Source: Candidatus Gastranaerophilales bacterium (GTDB lineage: Bacteria; Cyanobacteriota; Vampirovibrionia; Gastranaerophilales; Gastranaerophilaceae). Taken from it: a stretch of 63,103 bases of DNA. Below, in pieces: positions 62,600 through 63,103 of this stretch (its first letter is position 1; each line of letters opens with the position of its first letter). A program made the position numbers and the translations under genes. The stretch spans positions 1 through 63,103 of the forward strand of contig JAEEHV010000078.1 of assembly GCA_016280955.1 (NCBI GenBank), given 5' to 3'. Under the pieces are notes generated by a model that ran no database searches, was not told the origin of the DNA, and was given only the letters and a program-made list of their open reading frames with translations.

Positions 62600-63103
62600 T
62601 TATAATTTTTGTATTTGTTTGTATTCTAGTTCAACAGGTGTTTCACGGCCGAATATTGAAACCATTGCTCTAAGTTTTGCTTTATCCGGATAAACTTCTG
62701 TAATATCGCCAACAAATTCTGCAAACGGTCCGGATACGATTCTGACTTTTTCACCAACTTTAATATCCCTTTCAATCTTTTGAGTGGTAGCAGTAGAACG
62801 GTGAATAATCTTTTTAATTTCTGATTCTTTTGCCGGAATAGGTTTCTTAGCTGAACCTACAAATTTTGTTACCCCTGCAGTATGGCGAACCACATCCCAG
62901 CTGTCCTCCTCCTTCTTCATTTTTACAAGTACATATCCCGGGAATATTTTTTCTTCTTTCTCAAGTTTTTTCCCGCCTTTTATTTGGGTAACAGTTTTTT
63001 GAGGAACCTCTACTCTGAATATTTTGTCTGCCATATTCATATACTCAATACGCTTTTCAAGATTGCTCTTAACCTTATTTTCGTATCCTGAATATGTGTG
63101 AAC
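62600..63103 (-). CDS. nusG: Transcription elongation factor NusG (5' partial)
   Basis: The frame runs on past the first internal Met to the window edge (HTYSGYENKVKSNLEKR..), so the true start lies beyond 63103. NGN domain (FPGYVLVKMKKEEDSWDVVRHTAGVTKFVG) and C-terminal KOW domain (VGEKVRIVSGPFAEFVGDITEV) are both present; the C-terminus is complete. Usual order nusG-rplK-rplA. Confidence 0.95.
   Translation of the reverse strand, partial: VHTYSGYENKVKSNLEKRIEYMNMADKIFRVEVPQKTVTQIKGGKKLEKEEKIFPGYVLVKMKKEEDSWDVVRHTAGVTKFVGSAKKPIPAKESEIKKIIHRSTATTQKIERDIKVGEKVRIVSGPFAEFVGDITEVYPDKAKLRAMVSIFGRETPVELEYKQIQKL

Noticed and set aside
1..63103. CRISPR array or cas genes
   Set aside because: No regularly spaced 25-40-bp repeats and no Cas-like protein seen; the only short tandem array has 14-bp units without spacers.

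Overview
The window is AT-rich bacterial chromosome. The most likely source is a gut member of the non-photosynthetic cyanobacterial sister lineage (Melainabacteria/Vampirovibrionia, order Gastranaerophilales). This is inferred from the gene mix, not from a marker search: MurT, FolE2, a group-B [FeFe] hydrogenase with HydE, an AsmA-like envelope protein, flagellar export genes, YtxH proteins, and many small proteins of no known family. The host remains uncertain.

Layout. 1-1.3 kb: end of an unknown gene, a beta carbonic anhydrase, and a scar of tRNA 3'-end fragments. 1.3-10 kb: a solitary FlhB/SctU-type export protein beside a flagellar-type sigma factor, a SLOG protein, PcrA helicase, a 14-bp tandem repeat and a GH108-type muramidase. 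10-31 kb: mainly housekeeping genes (hydE, a four-gene YtxH/DUF948-like envelope cluster, murT, aroQ, folE2, a cell-wall amidase, dnaX, a small ferredoxin, [FeFe] hydrogenase, holA-holB, a degenerate histidine-kinase-like protein, an ABC ATPase coupled to an AsmA-like protein, TPR protein, uridine-kinase-like protein). 31.5-34.4 kb: rpsE-rpmD-rplO-secY, detached from the usual spc operon. 34.5-40.4 kb: a pair of paralogous exported proteins, zupT, tRNA-Asp, crcB, acyl-ACP thioesterase.

40.4-49.1 kb is the accessory heart of the window. It holds a WYL regulator-McrB-McrC operon, a DnaB-like ATPase-reverse transcriptase operon, a Walker-A-less DnaB-like fragment, a minimal SMC-like ATPase, two unknown small proteins and a strongly structured non-coding locus. 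All seven transcription units start from the same unusual promoter, GWCC-N4-WTGWCA-N11-TAnnnT. Its core has the geometry of the mycobacterial RecA-NDp promoter that the WYL factor PafBC activates after DNA damage. One of the seven promoters drives no protein but a putative RNA with a 22-bp hairpin, transcribed towards the 3' end of the reverse transcriptase gene. I infer a coordinately induced defence island: a DNA-damage or ssDNA-type signal sensed by the WYL protein, McrBC as nuclease, and a retron-like RT/RNA/DnaB-like module that I cannot match to a described type.

49.1-63.1 kb: small membrane and alpha-helical proteins, LemA with its DUF3137-like partner, a matrixin-like protease, the fliP-fliQ-fliR-flhB export operon, a Lys/Glu-rich exported protein, and finally rplA-rplK-nusG on the minus strand, with nusG running off the window edge. 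Five unrelated small proteins share a short N-terminal motif around a Phe-Lys/Arg core, and a GC-rich palindromic repeat occurs at three sites, one of which supplies the last codons of the reverse transcriptase.
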